Source: GCA-002282575 sp964606405 (GTDB lineage Bacteria > Pseudomonadota > Gammaproteobacteria > Thiomicrospirales > Thiomicrospiraceae). Taken from it: a stretch of 64,000 nucleotides of DNA. Location: positions 1-64,000 of the forward strand of contig CAZSGH010000005.1 in NCBI GenBank assembly GCA_964606405.1, in the 5' to 3' direction. How positions within the stretch are numbered: position 1 is the first letter of the stretch; each line of letters opens with the position of its first letter. Of this stretch, positions 1 to 7,837 are shown one piece after another. A program made the position numbers and the translations under genes. The notes beneath the pieces are model-generated. The model saw only the letters and a list, made by a program, of their open reading frames with translations. It was not told where the DNA came from and did no database searches.

Positions 1-55
1 GTCATAGCCACCATATTCAAGATTAAAGCCGCTTTACAGCGGCTTTTTTCATATC
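1..55 (+). repeat. attL: left direct repeat of the genomic island (tRNA 3' end plus terminator)
   Basis: This 55-base stretch recurs at 11448-11502 with one mismatch (C37 versus T11484). It begins with GTCATAGCCACCA, the 3' acceptor end of a tRNA with encoded CCA, and continues through a hairpin with a T-run (25-49). The right copy is preceded by GAGTCCT, which would complete a T-arm. The acceptor strand CATAGCC would pair with GGCTATG, which resembles elongator tRNA-Met. The tRNA body should lie just upstream of the window. This layout is typical of integration into a tRNA 3' end by the adjacent integrase. Confidence 0.85.
25..49 (+). terminator. Rho-independent terminator of the upstream tRNA
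   Basis: AAAGCCGCT and AGCGGCTTT form a GC-rich stem around a short loop, followed by Ts. It belongs to the tRNA whose 3' end opens the window and is duplicated in the right island end. Confidence 0.75.
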
Positions 56-130
56 TAGTTTAATATAAATCAATAAGTTAAGATTGCTTTTGGTTTCATG
101 CGGTCTCATGTGATGTCTTTGCAGCCCAAA

Positions 131-154
131 GTTTTGTGTATATAATTGTGTATA
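131..154 (+). repeat. Left copy of a 24-bp island-end repeat (possible integrase arm site)
   Basis: GTTTTGTGTATATAATTGTG followed by TATA recurs near the right end at 11372-11395 with two mismatches. More TGTGTATA-like and inverted TATACACA motifs fill 135-198, directly before the integrase start. Paired motifs just inside both ends of an integrative element fit arm-type binding sites of the integrase, which could also repress its own promoter here. That role is inferred. Confidence 0.5.
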
Positions 155-208
155 GATTGAATGTTGTATACACATTGAATAAAGAATATATACACAGAAG
201 AGCGAAAA

Positions 209-1417
209 ATGCTTACAGAAACTGGACTTAAAGCACTTAAACCCAAAGATAAATCTTATCAAATAGCTGATGGAGAAGGTCTTGCTCTTGAAGTAACTAA
301 GACAGGTTCAAAACTATGGCGTCTGCGTTATCGGTTTGCGGGTAAAGCGGTATTGATGGCTTTAGGCGAATACCCAGCAATAACTTTAAAGCAAGCAAGG
401 CAACTCAGAGATGAAGCTAAGGTGTTGCTCGCTACTGGTGTTGATCCTAGAGTAGCTAAACAGCAAGCCAAGGCTCAACAAATCGAATTTGCTAATCAGT
501 CAGCAATCGAGCAAACAGAACGGGCGTTAACTTTTCACAAGCTATTTATTCAGTGGTATGACACGCGTACGCACGATTGGTCTGATAGCCACGCTAGTAA
601 AGTGATGCAACGATATAGTAACCATGTCGCTCCTTATTTAGGTCATTTAGCAGCGAATGATATCAAGCCGATTCAGGTCATTACTATGCTTAAAGCGCTA
701 GATGATGCTAATAAAACGCACATGCGCATGAAAGTAAAGGGCATTGTTAGTATGGTGTTTAAATATGGTGTGGGTTTTGGTTTGTTGGAAACAGATCCAA
801 CAGCATCTGTACCTGACAATATTTTTAAGGCTCATGTCACGCAGCATTACGCTACCGTTACCGATCCAGCAGCTATTCGAGAAGTGTTAACCAAACTTGC
901 TGAGTGCAACGATCACGGCAGTATTTGTAGTGCATTGAAATTAGCGCCATACATTTTTTTGCGACCAAGTGAGTTGGTTGGCTTGCGTTGGGATGAAATC
1001 GATTTTGATGCCAAGCTAATTCGTATTAAAGCGAGTCGTATGAAAATGAGGCAAGACCATCTCATTCCGATGAGCAGTCAAGTAATTGAAATGCTACAGG
1101 CTCAGTTTGCTAATCGTGTTAGCGACTATGTGTTTGTTAATTATGTTACCTATGAACCTATCAACCCAGAGTCTTTACGTCAGCGTATCAGAAAGTTAGG
1201 TATCGACAAAGAAACACTAACACCGCATGGTTTTCGACATATGGCATCGACTCGCTTGAATGAAATGGGATTTAGTAGTGATGCTATTGAGAAACAATTA
1301 AGTCATACAGAAGGAAATGCTGTCCGAAGAGCGTATAATCATGCCGAATATCTGCCAGAGCGCATTCGTATGATGCAGGTATGGGCGGATTGGTTAGTAA
1401 ACTGCACGAATATGTAG
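209..1417 (+). CDS. P4-type tyrosine recombinase / genomic island integrase
   Basis: A site-specific recombinase that would integrate and excise this island at the tRNA 3' end. The 402-residue protein has the usual P4-integrase layout: an N-terminal arm-binding (DUF4102-like) domain at about 5-90, a core-binding helical domain at about 105-195 and a C-terminal catalytic domain. The catalytic set looks complete: Arg252 in LRPSELVGLRW, His340 and Arg343 in HGFRH, His366 in LSHTEGN and the tyrosine in AYNHAEY near 376. The ATG at 209 follows a weak AGAG-type ribosome site. It sits about 150 bases inside attL and reads into the island. No excisionase (AlpA-like) gene was seen. Confidence 0.93.
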   Translation: MLTETGLKALKPKDKSYQIADGEGLALEVTKTGSKLWRLRYRFAGKAVLMALGEYPAITLKQARQLRDEAKVLLATGVDPRVAKQQAKAQQIEFANQSAIEQTERALTFHKLFIQWYDTRTHDWSDSHASKVMQRYSNHVAPYLGHLAANDIKPIQVITMLKALDDANKTHMRMKVKGIVSMVFKYGVGFGLLETDPTASVPDNIFKAHVTQHYATVTDPAAIREVLTKLAECNDHGSICSALKLAPYIFLRPSELVGLRWDEIDFDAKLIRIKASRMKMRQDHLIPMSSQVIEMLQAQFANRVSDYVFVNYVTYEPINPESLRQRIRKLGIDKETLTPHGFRHMASTRLNEMGFSSDAIEKQLSHTEGNAVRRAYNHAEYLPERIRMMQVWADWLVNCTNM

Positions 1418-1494
1418 TGTACAGCGTGAGTTATTGTCTTACTTCTAATTAGATGACACTTTAATTCACCAACAATAGAGCTGCATTAAAACAC

Positions 1495-1697
1495 ATGCTG
1501 ACCCCTTGCCAAACCCAATACATTGCTTGGTTGCTAACCTGAAGAGGTAGTGGCGATTCGGTTGAGTCGATTGCTTCGACATTAGTTGACTCGCAAGTGG
1601 ATCTCATCCGCACCAAGTAGAAGCAGTCTTGTTTGCCTGTCAAAATCCGCTTTCGCGTAGAGTTATTTTGGTCGATGAAGTTGGCTTGGGTAAAACC
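1495..1697 (+). pseudogene. N-terminal remnant of an SNF2-type DEAD/DEAH helicase
   Basis: Reading frames on this strand give MLTPCQTQYIAWLLT, a TGA stop, GSGDSVESIASTLVDSQVDL, then after a frameshift near 1605 HPHQVEAVLFACQNPLSRR and VILVDEVGLGKT. The last piece is the Walker A segment of SNF2/RapA-like helicases, and the whole stretch resembles the start of helicases common in bacterial defence islands. One stop, one frameshift and loss of everything after motif I make it a dead fragment. From about 1698 to 1814 the open frame continues with residues I do not recognise (ending SWAGRVLTNIP), probably from another deleted gene. Confidence 0.65.
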
Positions 1698-1839
1698 TTT
1701 GGCAATGGATGTGGGCGTATTAATCATCCTAAAAAGAATGCTGAGCATCGGGCTAAGTTGGATAAAGATGCTATTAAAAGTTGGGCAGGTAGAGTTTTGA
1801 CCAACATTCCATGAAATATATATGTTTTTTGGCTTGCCA

Positions 1840-2173
1840 ATGTAATTCTGGGCGTTTTGCACTTAAACCCGATATTGTCTCAACGATGGTACAACGATTG
1901 CTGACACCAAATGGAAGTTAGTGTCCGAGGATAAATCGAATGTTGGCATCTCACAAGCCGACGTTTACCAAATGTACGCCTATGCCACCAAGTAGCAACA
2001 AACGGGTAGGGAATGTAGCCAGTTTTCTTGATCTACCCAGCAACGGACAGTACGGAGAAAATTGATACCAGCTATTGCTTTAGGGGGGGGGCTCAGTCAA
2101 AGATGTTCCGCTAAACATCGTGTTTTTTGATTTGATGAAAAGTGTTGGGCGACAATTATCTTGTCTATCCTGA
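1840..2173 (+). pseudogene. C-terminal remnant of mcrC (5-methylcytosine restriction component)
   Basis: Three frames read in succession give pieces typical of the end of McrC: GRFALKPDIVSTM, then ADTKWKLVSEDKSN and GISQADVYQMYAYATK, then after a TAG and a shift LIYPATDSTEKIDTSYCF, and finally LNIVFFDL. The DTKWK segment is part of the McrC PD-(D/E)XK nuclease core and the YQMYAY segment follows it in the family. At least three frameshifts or stops and loss of the N-terminus make it non-functional. No mcrB remains next to it. The identification comes from recalled family motifs. Confidence 0.65.
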
Positions 2174-2184
2174 GAAAAGTTAAC

Positions 2185-3957
2185 TTATTTCCAAACCGCC
2201 AATTGCTGTTGTTCTCTTAGACGAATATGTTGCAATGTCAAAGCAGCCATAATTTCTTCTGTGTTTGGGGTAGTTATTTGATGCAAGCCAGGCAAAGAAA
2301 ATTGTGCCTGCGTCCAAAATAATTGACGATTGTTCGTATCCTCAAGCCATGCTTGCTGCCACCATTCTTGTATACGGTGTTTAGCATTGTTCAATCTGCT
2401 GCTGCTCGCGAGTTTGTCAGATTTCTTGGAATTGTTTTGTACGGTCGATGGCAATAAATTCCATAAATCATTATTTGGCCATCGTGCAAAAGGTAAACAG
2501 TGATCGACGACAAAAGATGTGCTGAGTTTTGTATTGCCCCACACGCAGTACACGTTTTGTCCTTGTTGTTGTAAGGATTCAATTCGATTTCGTACTTGCT
2601 GTGTGGTTCGTTTAGGCTCTAACCATGTTAATGAACTGCGTAACTGATGATCTGTTTTCCTTGCGTTTGCAGGATAAGATTGCATGACCGTTACCCATTC
2701 ATTCACAATAACAGGCTCGATCCAACAGGCGTATTGACACATGATATGCCAAATATGCTCGGGAATTGAGAACTCACCAAATGCACTTAAGCTTTCAAAG
2801 GTAACATGGAAGCGATCTGACGGTGGCGTTCTTTTTTTCAGTTGTACTTCAAACACAGTTTTTTTGTCAGTGCCTTGCATCGTAATATGCGTCACAGGCA
2901 TTTTTTTAATGATTTCGCCGATTTTGGTTAACGATTTTTGTAGGGCAATTGCTTCATCTTTAAACCAAATATGACCAATCGAAAAGTCGGCCGCTGAATG
3001 ATATTGAAAGCGTAACATGCCTTCTGCCTCGATAAACCCTAAACCTTGCCATGCATCGTTTGTGTGTGCCGCGTGTGTTCCCTGTCTGATGTCTTGTTGT
3101 ATTAAGATCAAGTATTGCCGCATCCAGTACAAACTGACCAAACCTAACGGAATGATCACGCTACCATCTTCTCGACGAATCACTGCGCCAGGATGACCAT
3201 CAGCAATGCGCAGAAGCGTTCGTAGGAGTGCCAATTTATAAGTGGAAGATTTGGCATCATTGATAATGACATGGCGTATTAAAGGAAAAGCGCCAGTACC
3301 ATCATCAGGCAGCTTAAATACACACGTTTCCCATGTGACTTCATTGCGACCTAACTTATCTTGATCATCACTGACATGATGCGCTAATGTTAAGCCTTGT
3401 TCTACTGAGAAGCTCTTTAACTCATCCATCGACACAGGATACATGTGCCTTTCGTCTGGACTACTACCATGTCGAAGCGATATGACCATAATGCCATTGG
3501 GTTTGAGTAGTGAAGCGAGTTTGCGAAAAGCGCGTTGACGATCAGATGCAGGAATGTGCATCCATACGGCACTGAGCAATATCAAATCAAACTTCATTTC
3601 TAAGGCAATGATATTGGATATGGCTGGCAATTGATCGTTGAGCCAACTCACAGATAAATTTTGCGTTTGTGTTTTGCCCAATTCACGAAAAGCTTCGACA
3701 GGCTCAACTGCGACCACATCCCAACCAAACGAAGATAACCATGCTGCATCACGTCCAACACCCGCACCAACATCCAATGCTTGCCCTAGGTGCTGAGCTG
3801 TTGGCCAAAATGCTTGCCACGAAGCATGAACTTCTTCAGCTGTTTTTTGCTGATACTGTGCTTGGAATTGTTCAGCATTTTGCTGATAGTAATTTAGGGT
3901 TGCGTTTGCCATATAGTTTACCAAAAGGCGTTTGGGATAAATATTCCCTGAATTCAT
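2185..3957 (-). CDS. Class I SAM-dependent methyltransferase fused to a C-terminal HNH endonuclease
   Basis: A 590-residue two-enzyme fusion. Residues about 20-215 are a class I methyltransferase: motif I is LDVGAGVGRD at 61-70, an acidic motif II lies in VVAVEPVEAF (81-90), and FDLILLSAVWMHIP (123-136) fits motif IV/V. It looks most like small-molecule or general methyltransferases and has no DPPY-type DNA motif. A middle region (about 220-450) is unrecognised. Residues about 468-520 form an HNH fold: VYCVWGN, DH at 485-486 and NDLWNLLP with later Asn and Lys. The start is uncertain: ATG at 3957 lacks a clear ribosome site, and Met16 (3912) opens the methyltransferase-like part. It stands alone between mcrC debris and an IS fragment, so an anti-phage role is inferred from context. 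Confidence 0.75.
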   Translation of the reverse strand: MNSGNIYPKRLLVNYMANATLNYYQQNAEQFQAQYQQKTAEEVHASWQAFWPTAQHLGQALDVGAGVGRDAAWLSSFGWDVVAVEPVEAFRELGKTQTQNLSVSWLNDQLPAISNIIALEMKFDLILLSAVWMHIPASDRQRAFRKLASLLKPNGIMVISLRHGSSPDERHMYPVSMDELKSFSVEQGLTLAHHVSDDQDKLGRNEVTWETCVFKLPDDGTGAFPLIRHVIINDAKSSTYKLALLRTLLRIADGHPGAVIRREDGSVIIPLGLVSLYWMRQYLILIQQDIRQGTHAAHTNDAWQGLGFIEAEGMLRFQYHSAADFSIGHIWFKDEAIALQKSLTKIGEIIKKMPVTHITMQGTDKKTVFEVQLKKRTPPSDRFHVTFESLSAFGEFSIPEHIWHIMCQYACWIEPVIVNEWVTVMQSYPANARKTDHQLRSSLTWLEPKRTTQQVRNRIESLQQQGQNVYCVWGNTKLSTSFVVDHCLPFARWPNNDLWNLLPSTVQNNSKKSDKLASSSRLNNAKHRIQEWWQQAWLEDTNNRQLFWTQAQFSLPGLHQITTPNTEEIMAALTLQHIRLREQQQLAVWK

Positions 3958-4115
3958 ACAAATAAGTGAAGACGCTTTATGTAGCGTGTTAGCTATCTCG
4001 TCATGATAACGTACTTATTGCTCAAATTCATGGTACTGCATAATAATAATCTTAAAGTTGGCTTGCATGACACTGGTATAGCAAACGCCTTATATGAGTC
4101 GTTGCGTACGCCAAC

Positions 4116-4640
4116 TGTAGTGCTACAGTGAGTTTGTCCACCTAATTAGAGATGTTAAAATACATTTCATCGTTAACATGTGACTAAGAATGAACAAAAC
4201 CAGACGAAATTTCTCTTCACAATTTAAGCTTGAAGCAGCGCAATTAGTGGTTGATCAAAATTATTCGGTACAAGAAGCCACCGATGCAATGGGTGTTGGT
4301 GTACTTCGATGGGTGAGTGGAGTGGGTACGGCAATTATGTAAAGGGCGTGAAGGCATTACCTCAACTGCCAGCGCATTGACGCCAGAACAAATTGAAATA
4401 CAGCAGCTGAAAAAACGGATCAAATATTTAGAAGAGGAAAAAGATATTTTAAAAAAGTCTACCGCTCTCTTGATGTCGGAGACTTGGAGCAGATCCAAAT
4501 AATCTGCAGTCTTCAAGGGGTCTTTAGCGTTAAACGATTGTATGATGTTTTTGGTGTATGCCGAAGCAGTTATAAATACCGTCATAAACTGGTTATTCAA
4601 AAGCCATCACCTCAAGCGATTAAGGTGTTGTCAGTAGTGC
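4116..4640 (+). mobile_element. Truncated IS3-family element (left end, orfA, start of orfB)
   Basis: The left end begins TGTAGTGCTACAGTGA at 4116. orfA starts at ATG 4190 (MNKTRRNFSSQFKLEAAQ), shifts frame near 4305-4317, then continues WVRQLCKGREG and a leucine-zipper-like stretch, ending LLMSETWSRSK at 4502. An A6G run near 4449 is the usual place for the -1 shift into orfB. orfB starts near 4484 with residues typical of IS3-family second ORFs (SVKRLYDVFGVCRSSYKYR) but is cut off near 4640 before the DDE core. The copy is therefore dead. The same left end recurs at 7838. Confidence 0.8.
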
Positions 4641-4906
4641 GCACTATCCTCCATCACCTGTCCAACTCCTATTTCTGGCTGGCAATCTAAAAAGAACCAA
4701 CTAATTGGTGTTTTCGTGTAGTGGGCAATGCTGAAAAGATGAGTTGGGGTGATTTTGTTTTGTCCGCGCTCGTAGCGTGATAGCTGTTGTTGCGATATGC
4801 CGATATTTTCAGAGAAGATCATTGTGGTTTGTCCCAACTCTTTACGTCTAAGCTGAATGCGCTTGCCAAGCTTTTTATCGAAGTCAGACGTGGGGATTTT
4901 GGGCAT
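4631..4906 (-). CDS. XRE-family helix-turn-helix regulator, possibly truncated
   Basis: A 91-residue DNA-binding protein. Residues about 10-68 match the Cro/CI-type helix-turn-helix: LGKRIQLRRKELGQT, then IGISQQQLSRYERGQNKI as the recognition region. Such regulators usually control adjacent genes. The gene is divergent from the nuclease-like gene at 5021, so it probably represses that promoter region. Its 3' end runs into the truncated IS3 element, so the last residues (about VMEDSAHY) may be IS-derived and the original protein longer. Confidence 0.75.
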   Translation of the reverse strand: MPKIPTSDFDKKLGKRIQLRRKELGQTTMIFSENIGISQQQLSRYERGQNKITPTHLFSIAHYTKTPISWFFLDCQPEIGVGQVMEDSAHY

Positions 4907-5020
4907 GAAATTGAACCATTCATCGTGTTGTTATGATTGATCCATTGTGGGGCAGGTTTTACTTTGACAGAACATCATTAAATGACTAATATCCTAGTTA
5001 TAGTCTATAAGAGATGTTTT

Positions 5021-5764
5021 ATGCTGCACGCTTTTACTCGGGGCAAGTCTTCCCTGCACCGTACACGTTATTTGGGAAGCAAAAAGTTTGATGATGGTCT
5101 TGGTGAGGAAGAAAAGCGCAAGACGCAAGAAGATGAAATTACCTCTATAGTATTCACGCCCTTGGCATTGATGCCAGAAGCATGGATTGCTCGCTTTTGG
5201 CATAAGCTATTAGTTGAAAAGGCAAGCAATAAAGCAATTATTCCAAATGCAGAACCGCTAAGTGCTGTCATGGAGTTTTGGCCAACTCGAAAAACGCATC
5301 AATCAGCTACTGAGTGTCTTGATAGGAGTCGCATCGAGCCTGAACTGCACATTAAAGTCAACTATCCTAATTCAGACAAGAAGTTAACCATTATTGTTGA
5401 GTTTAAATGGAATTCTGGGCTTAATCCATGTAGAGCGGAAAATGCATGGGGAAAAGACCAATTAGATTTGCAGTGGGGTTGTTATTTAACACAGTCTGAG
5501 CGCGATAATGGATTTCATATTTATATCGGCAAGAAGCCACTTACTGCTGATTATGAGCATAAAGAAAGATTGCTGCGATTGACATGGGTAGATCTGCTAG
5601 GAGCCATGAATAATATTGCTCAAACTGAACCCAATTTGTTCTCTTGGATTAGTTTGGTTAATAAGTTTATGGATGCGTTAGACATTTATCCGTTTGGCGG
5701 ATTCCTGTTTTTAGATAAAGTTGAAGTGCAATCACATACTGGCGTGTTGTTTTTTCGGGCATAG
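5021..5764 (+). CDS. Unknown protein with a PD-(D/E)XK-nuclease-like core
   Basis: The ORF is open from 4982, but ATG 5021 has a purine-rich site (TAAGAGA) before it and begins MLHAFTRGKSSLHR, giving 247 residues. I do not recognise a named family. Visible: a charged N-terminal part with EDEITSIVFTPL; EPELHIKV near residues 106-113; then a beta-strand with IIVEFKW (Glu127 and Lys129 from this start). Acidic residue, strand, ExK is the pattern of PD-(D/E)XK nucleases. The following NSGLNPCR...DQLDLQW segment resembles the helix after the ExK strand. It forms a unit with the gene 20 bases downstream and lies divergent from an XRE regulator, so it is a candidate defence effector. The nuclease call rests on motif reading only. 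Confidence 0.5.
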   Translation: MLHAFTRGKSSLHRTRYLGSKKFDDGLGEEEKRKTQEDEITSIVFTPLALMPEAWIARFWHKLLVEKASNKAIIPNAEPLSAVMEFWPTRKTHQSATECLDRSRIEPELHIKVNYPNSDKKLTIIVEFKWNSGLNPCRAENAWGKDQLDLQWGCYLTQSERDNGFHIYIGKKPLTADYEHKERLLRLTWVDLLGAMNNIAQTEPNLFSWISLVNKFMDALDIYPFGGFLFLDKVEVQSHTGVLFFRA

Positions 5765-5784
5765 GTAATAGATAAGGAGTTGTT

Positions 5785-6477
5785 ATGTCGGGATGGACTA
5801 ACGGGAAAAAAATTTATAAGGCTATCGAGTTAGCCGCTAATGCATTGAAAGAAGCTGATGCGCTAGCTGATTTGGTTTATATAAGCCTTGAAGAGAAGGT
5901 AAATGCAAGTAAGGACATCCATTTTATCGGTGATGTGTATTTTGATTCTGACTTAAGGACAACAGTAACAGGTGATGTGACTACGGATTGGGCAAATTCA
6001 TTTTTTCTAAAAAGCGCAACGCGAAAGAAAAATACCGAGTTGACAATACAAATTCAGTACAGTCTATGCGGTGAATATATGACTTCTGATGAGCTGCTGA
6101 ACGAAGAGCCTTTGATTTTCATTGGAATTTGCACTGGGCACGATCCGATTAGTTTCGATAGTGACAACAGTTATTCTTTAGAGAATGTTTTATTGCCCAC
6201 AACAAAGATATTAAATTCTGTATTTTTAACTAATAGCGATAATGAAGTTGATGGAGATTTTAGTTGGTGCTGCTATGTTCTTCGTTTAACCAGTGTTAAT
6301 AATCAACAGGATGTTTTGAATAAGATTGTCGATCCAGTATTAAAAATGGCTGAGTTGCGACTTATGGACGGTAGGTTGACCGTTGAAACACTGGACGAGT
6401 TAGCGTTGAAAATTGGTTCTGGTATGGCAAAGTTTACGACAACTAACGGAAAATATAGTATTAGCTTTCAAGACTAA
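5785..6477 (+). CDS. Hypothetical protein, partner of the PD-(D/E)XK-like gene
   Basis: A 230-residue soluble protein of unrecognised family. It starts 20 bases after the nuclease-like gene with a strong AAGGAG site, so the two are almost certainly co-transcribed. It is acidic, with no signal peptide or membrane segment. The N-terminal 50 residues look helical and the middle (about 50-150) is rich in alternating hydrophobic residues, suggesting beta structure. A terminator-like hairpin follows at 6518. Tight pairing suggests it assists, regulates or neutralises its neighbour, but nothing in the sequence shows how. Confidence 0.6.
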   Translation: MSGWTNGKKIYKAIELAANALKEADALADLVYISLEEKVNASKDIHFIGDVYFDSDLRTTVTGDVTTDWANSFFLKSATRKKNTELTIQIQYSLCGEYMTSDELLNEEPLIFIGICTGHDPISFDSDNSYSLENVLLPTTKILNSVFLTNSDNEVDGDFSWCCYVLRLTSVNNQQDVLNKIVDPVLKMAELRLMDGRLTVETLDELALKIGSGMAKFTTTNGKYSISFQD

Positions 6478-6484
6478 TTCTATT

Positions 6485-6545
6485 TGACTCATTGTGTCGC
6501 ATTAGGCCTTCATACTAAACCCAATCCAGTGATTGGGTTTTTTTA
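6485..6545 (+). repeat. Intergenic element with terminator, copy 1
   Basis: A stretch of about 60 bases starting TGACTCATTGTGTCGCA and ending in an AACCCAATC/GATTGGGTT hairpin plus Ts (6518-6544) ends the two-gene unit. A clearly related stretch at 7440-7500 ends the next gene. The following gene starts almost directly after each copy. Confidence 0.6.
6518..6544 (+). terminator. Rho-independent terminator after the 5021-6477 gene pair
   Basis: Nine-base stem AACCCAATC / GATTGGGTT with a four-base loop, followed by a T-run. Confidence 0.75.
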
Positions 6546-6567
6546 TTGGTCGAAGTTGAGGTGTGCC

Positions 6568-7329
6568 ATGTCTTTAAAGGTTGCTGTTAGTATCTGCGCA
6601 ATTTCATGTATTTTATTGTCTGGTTGTAGTCATGAGCCACCCAAGTGTTCAGATGCTGAAACAGTCAATTTTGTCACTGATTTAATGATGCAACAGATGC
6701 GCGTTGATTTATCTGGTATCACTGAAAAAGAGATTAAAGAACATGCGTATATTGAGCTAGCTCGTGCGAGTGCATATGATGAAACAGTCAAAAAATACAC
6801 TTGTGATGCCAAGTTTATTGCGGGTAACCTTCAATTACCGATTAGCTATGAGTCGCAGTTAGATGATGACAACAAGCATATTGTCTCTCTTTCGGGTGTC
6901 AGTATATCTGATCTAAGTCGTTTGGCATGGTCATTTATGTCAGAAATCAAGCGTGATCGTGATGCTAGTAACATGTTATCAAATATTAATCCTGACGAAT
7001 TTGTTGGCAAGTCGCCATATGATGTTGTGAAGTCTTCAGCGTTGACACAAGGTTTTAGCAAATTGTTAGGTGGTCGTTTTGACGATCTAACCACTCGTGT
7101 ATTAGTTGCATCAGGCGTTGAAAAACAGGGTGAATGGCTGGTTGGTGAAGGAGGTAGACCACACATGTTTACCATTGAGGAGGCGGCTTTTGCCGTCAAT
7201 GTAAAAACAGGGAAAATGTATGTTGTATTACTTTCTAATGGGGAAAGCATTGAGTGGTTTGGCGCTGAAAAGATGTCTGATATGCCAGACTATTTACAAA
7301 AATGGTTTGTAACTCATGGTGGAGAGTAG
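6568..7329 (+). CDS. Hypothetical lipoprotein
   Basis: The frame is open from 6484, but ATG 6568 has a good TGAGGTG site and begins with a lipoprotein signal (MSLKVAVSICAISCILLSGC), giving 253 residues with the lipid-carrying Cys at 20. The upstream part of the frame would translate through the terminator, so it is rejected. The mature protein is soluble and charged, of unrecognised family. Residue +2 after the Cys is Ser, which under the E. coli rule favours outer-membrane sorting. It lies between two copies of a repeated terminator element, so it is a separate transcriptional unit or is driven by read-through. Envelope lipoproteins occur in some anti-phage and exclusion systems, but no function can be assigned. 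Confidence 0.65.
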   Translation: MSLKVAVSICAISCILLSGCSHEPPKCSDAETVNFVTDLMMQQMRVDLSGITEKEIKEHAYIELARASAYDETVKKYTCDAKFIAGNLQLPISYESQLDDDNKHIVSLSGVSISDLSRLAWSFMSEIKRDRDASNMLSNINPDEFVGKSPYDVVKSSALTQGFSKLLGGRFDDLTTRVLVASGVEKQGEWLVGEGGRPHMFTIEEAAFAVNVKTGKMYVVLLSNGESIEWFGAEKMSDMPDYLQKWFVTHGGE

Positions 7330-7439
7330 TGTCCCAAACATATAGCGGTAGGTTTCGTTGTTAAGATAAGTTCTATGATTAGTATAGATGTTTAGGCGCA
7401 TCGTGGAGAATCGTACTTACTTTACCTTATGACTGAGTA

Positions 7440-7500
7440 TGACTCAATTTGTCGCACAAGTCTTCATACTAAACTCAATATAACTTGATTGGGTTTTTTG
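7440..7500 (+). repeat. Intergenic element with terminator, copy 2
   Basis: Begins TGACTCAATTTGTCGCA and contains CTTCATACTAAAC and a hairpin with a T-run at 7472-7499. It matches the element at 6485-6545 in order and spacing at most positions. It ends the lipoprotein gene, and the next start codon follows 11 bases later. Confidence 0.6.
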
Positions 7501-7510
7501 GAGCCGAAGC

Positions 7511-7837
7511 ATGGAAATTGATGTTATGGACGGTTATCGTCGAAATCGATGGGCAAAATTTAATCAACCTAGTCGCACCAGTATTGGTTATAAACAGTTC
7601 AATACCCCAAGAAACGTCAATTTTAGAGGTGAGCAAGTTTACGATGATGTTGTTATTCAGGAAGCTGTATCACGAGGTAAAAGAATGGGCGTTAATAAAA
7701 TTGCTCCAATCGTTAAACCAATGCAGGTTTACTCCATCCAAAAGGTAATTCAACCATTATTAGATGAAAAAGGTAATTTGCGTGAAAAAATAATGAGTCA
7801 CCAAAGACTGGGTAATTTCGTTGATATTTACGCATAG
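7511..7837 (+). CDS. Hypothetical small protein
   Basis: A 108-residue basic protein starting at ATG 7511 behind a GGAG site at about the right distance. No family is recognised. It has many Arg, Lys and Asn residues in the first half (YRRNRWAKFNQPSRTS), no membrane segment and no signal peptide. The stop codon lies immediately before the IS left end at 7838, so the original C-terminus may have been longer and cut by the insertion. It forms the last part of the block between the two IS3 remnants. Confidence 0.5.
   Translation: MEIDVMDGYRRNRWAKFNQPSRTSIGYKQFNTPRNVNFRGEQVYDDVVIQEAVSRGKRMGVNKIAPIVKPMQVYSIQKVIQPLLDEKGNLREKIMSHQRLGNFVDIYA

Noticed and set aside
1461..1862. Open frame of 133 codons on the minus strand
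   Set aside because: It lies opposite the recognisable SNF2 remnant, and its residues show no domain; it exists because the decayed region has few stops on that strand.
6485..7500. Integron attC sites
   Set aside because: The repeated 60-bp elements have terminator hairpins but no GTTRRRY / RYYYAAC core sites, and no integron integrase is present.
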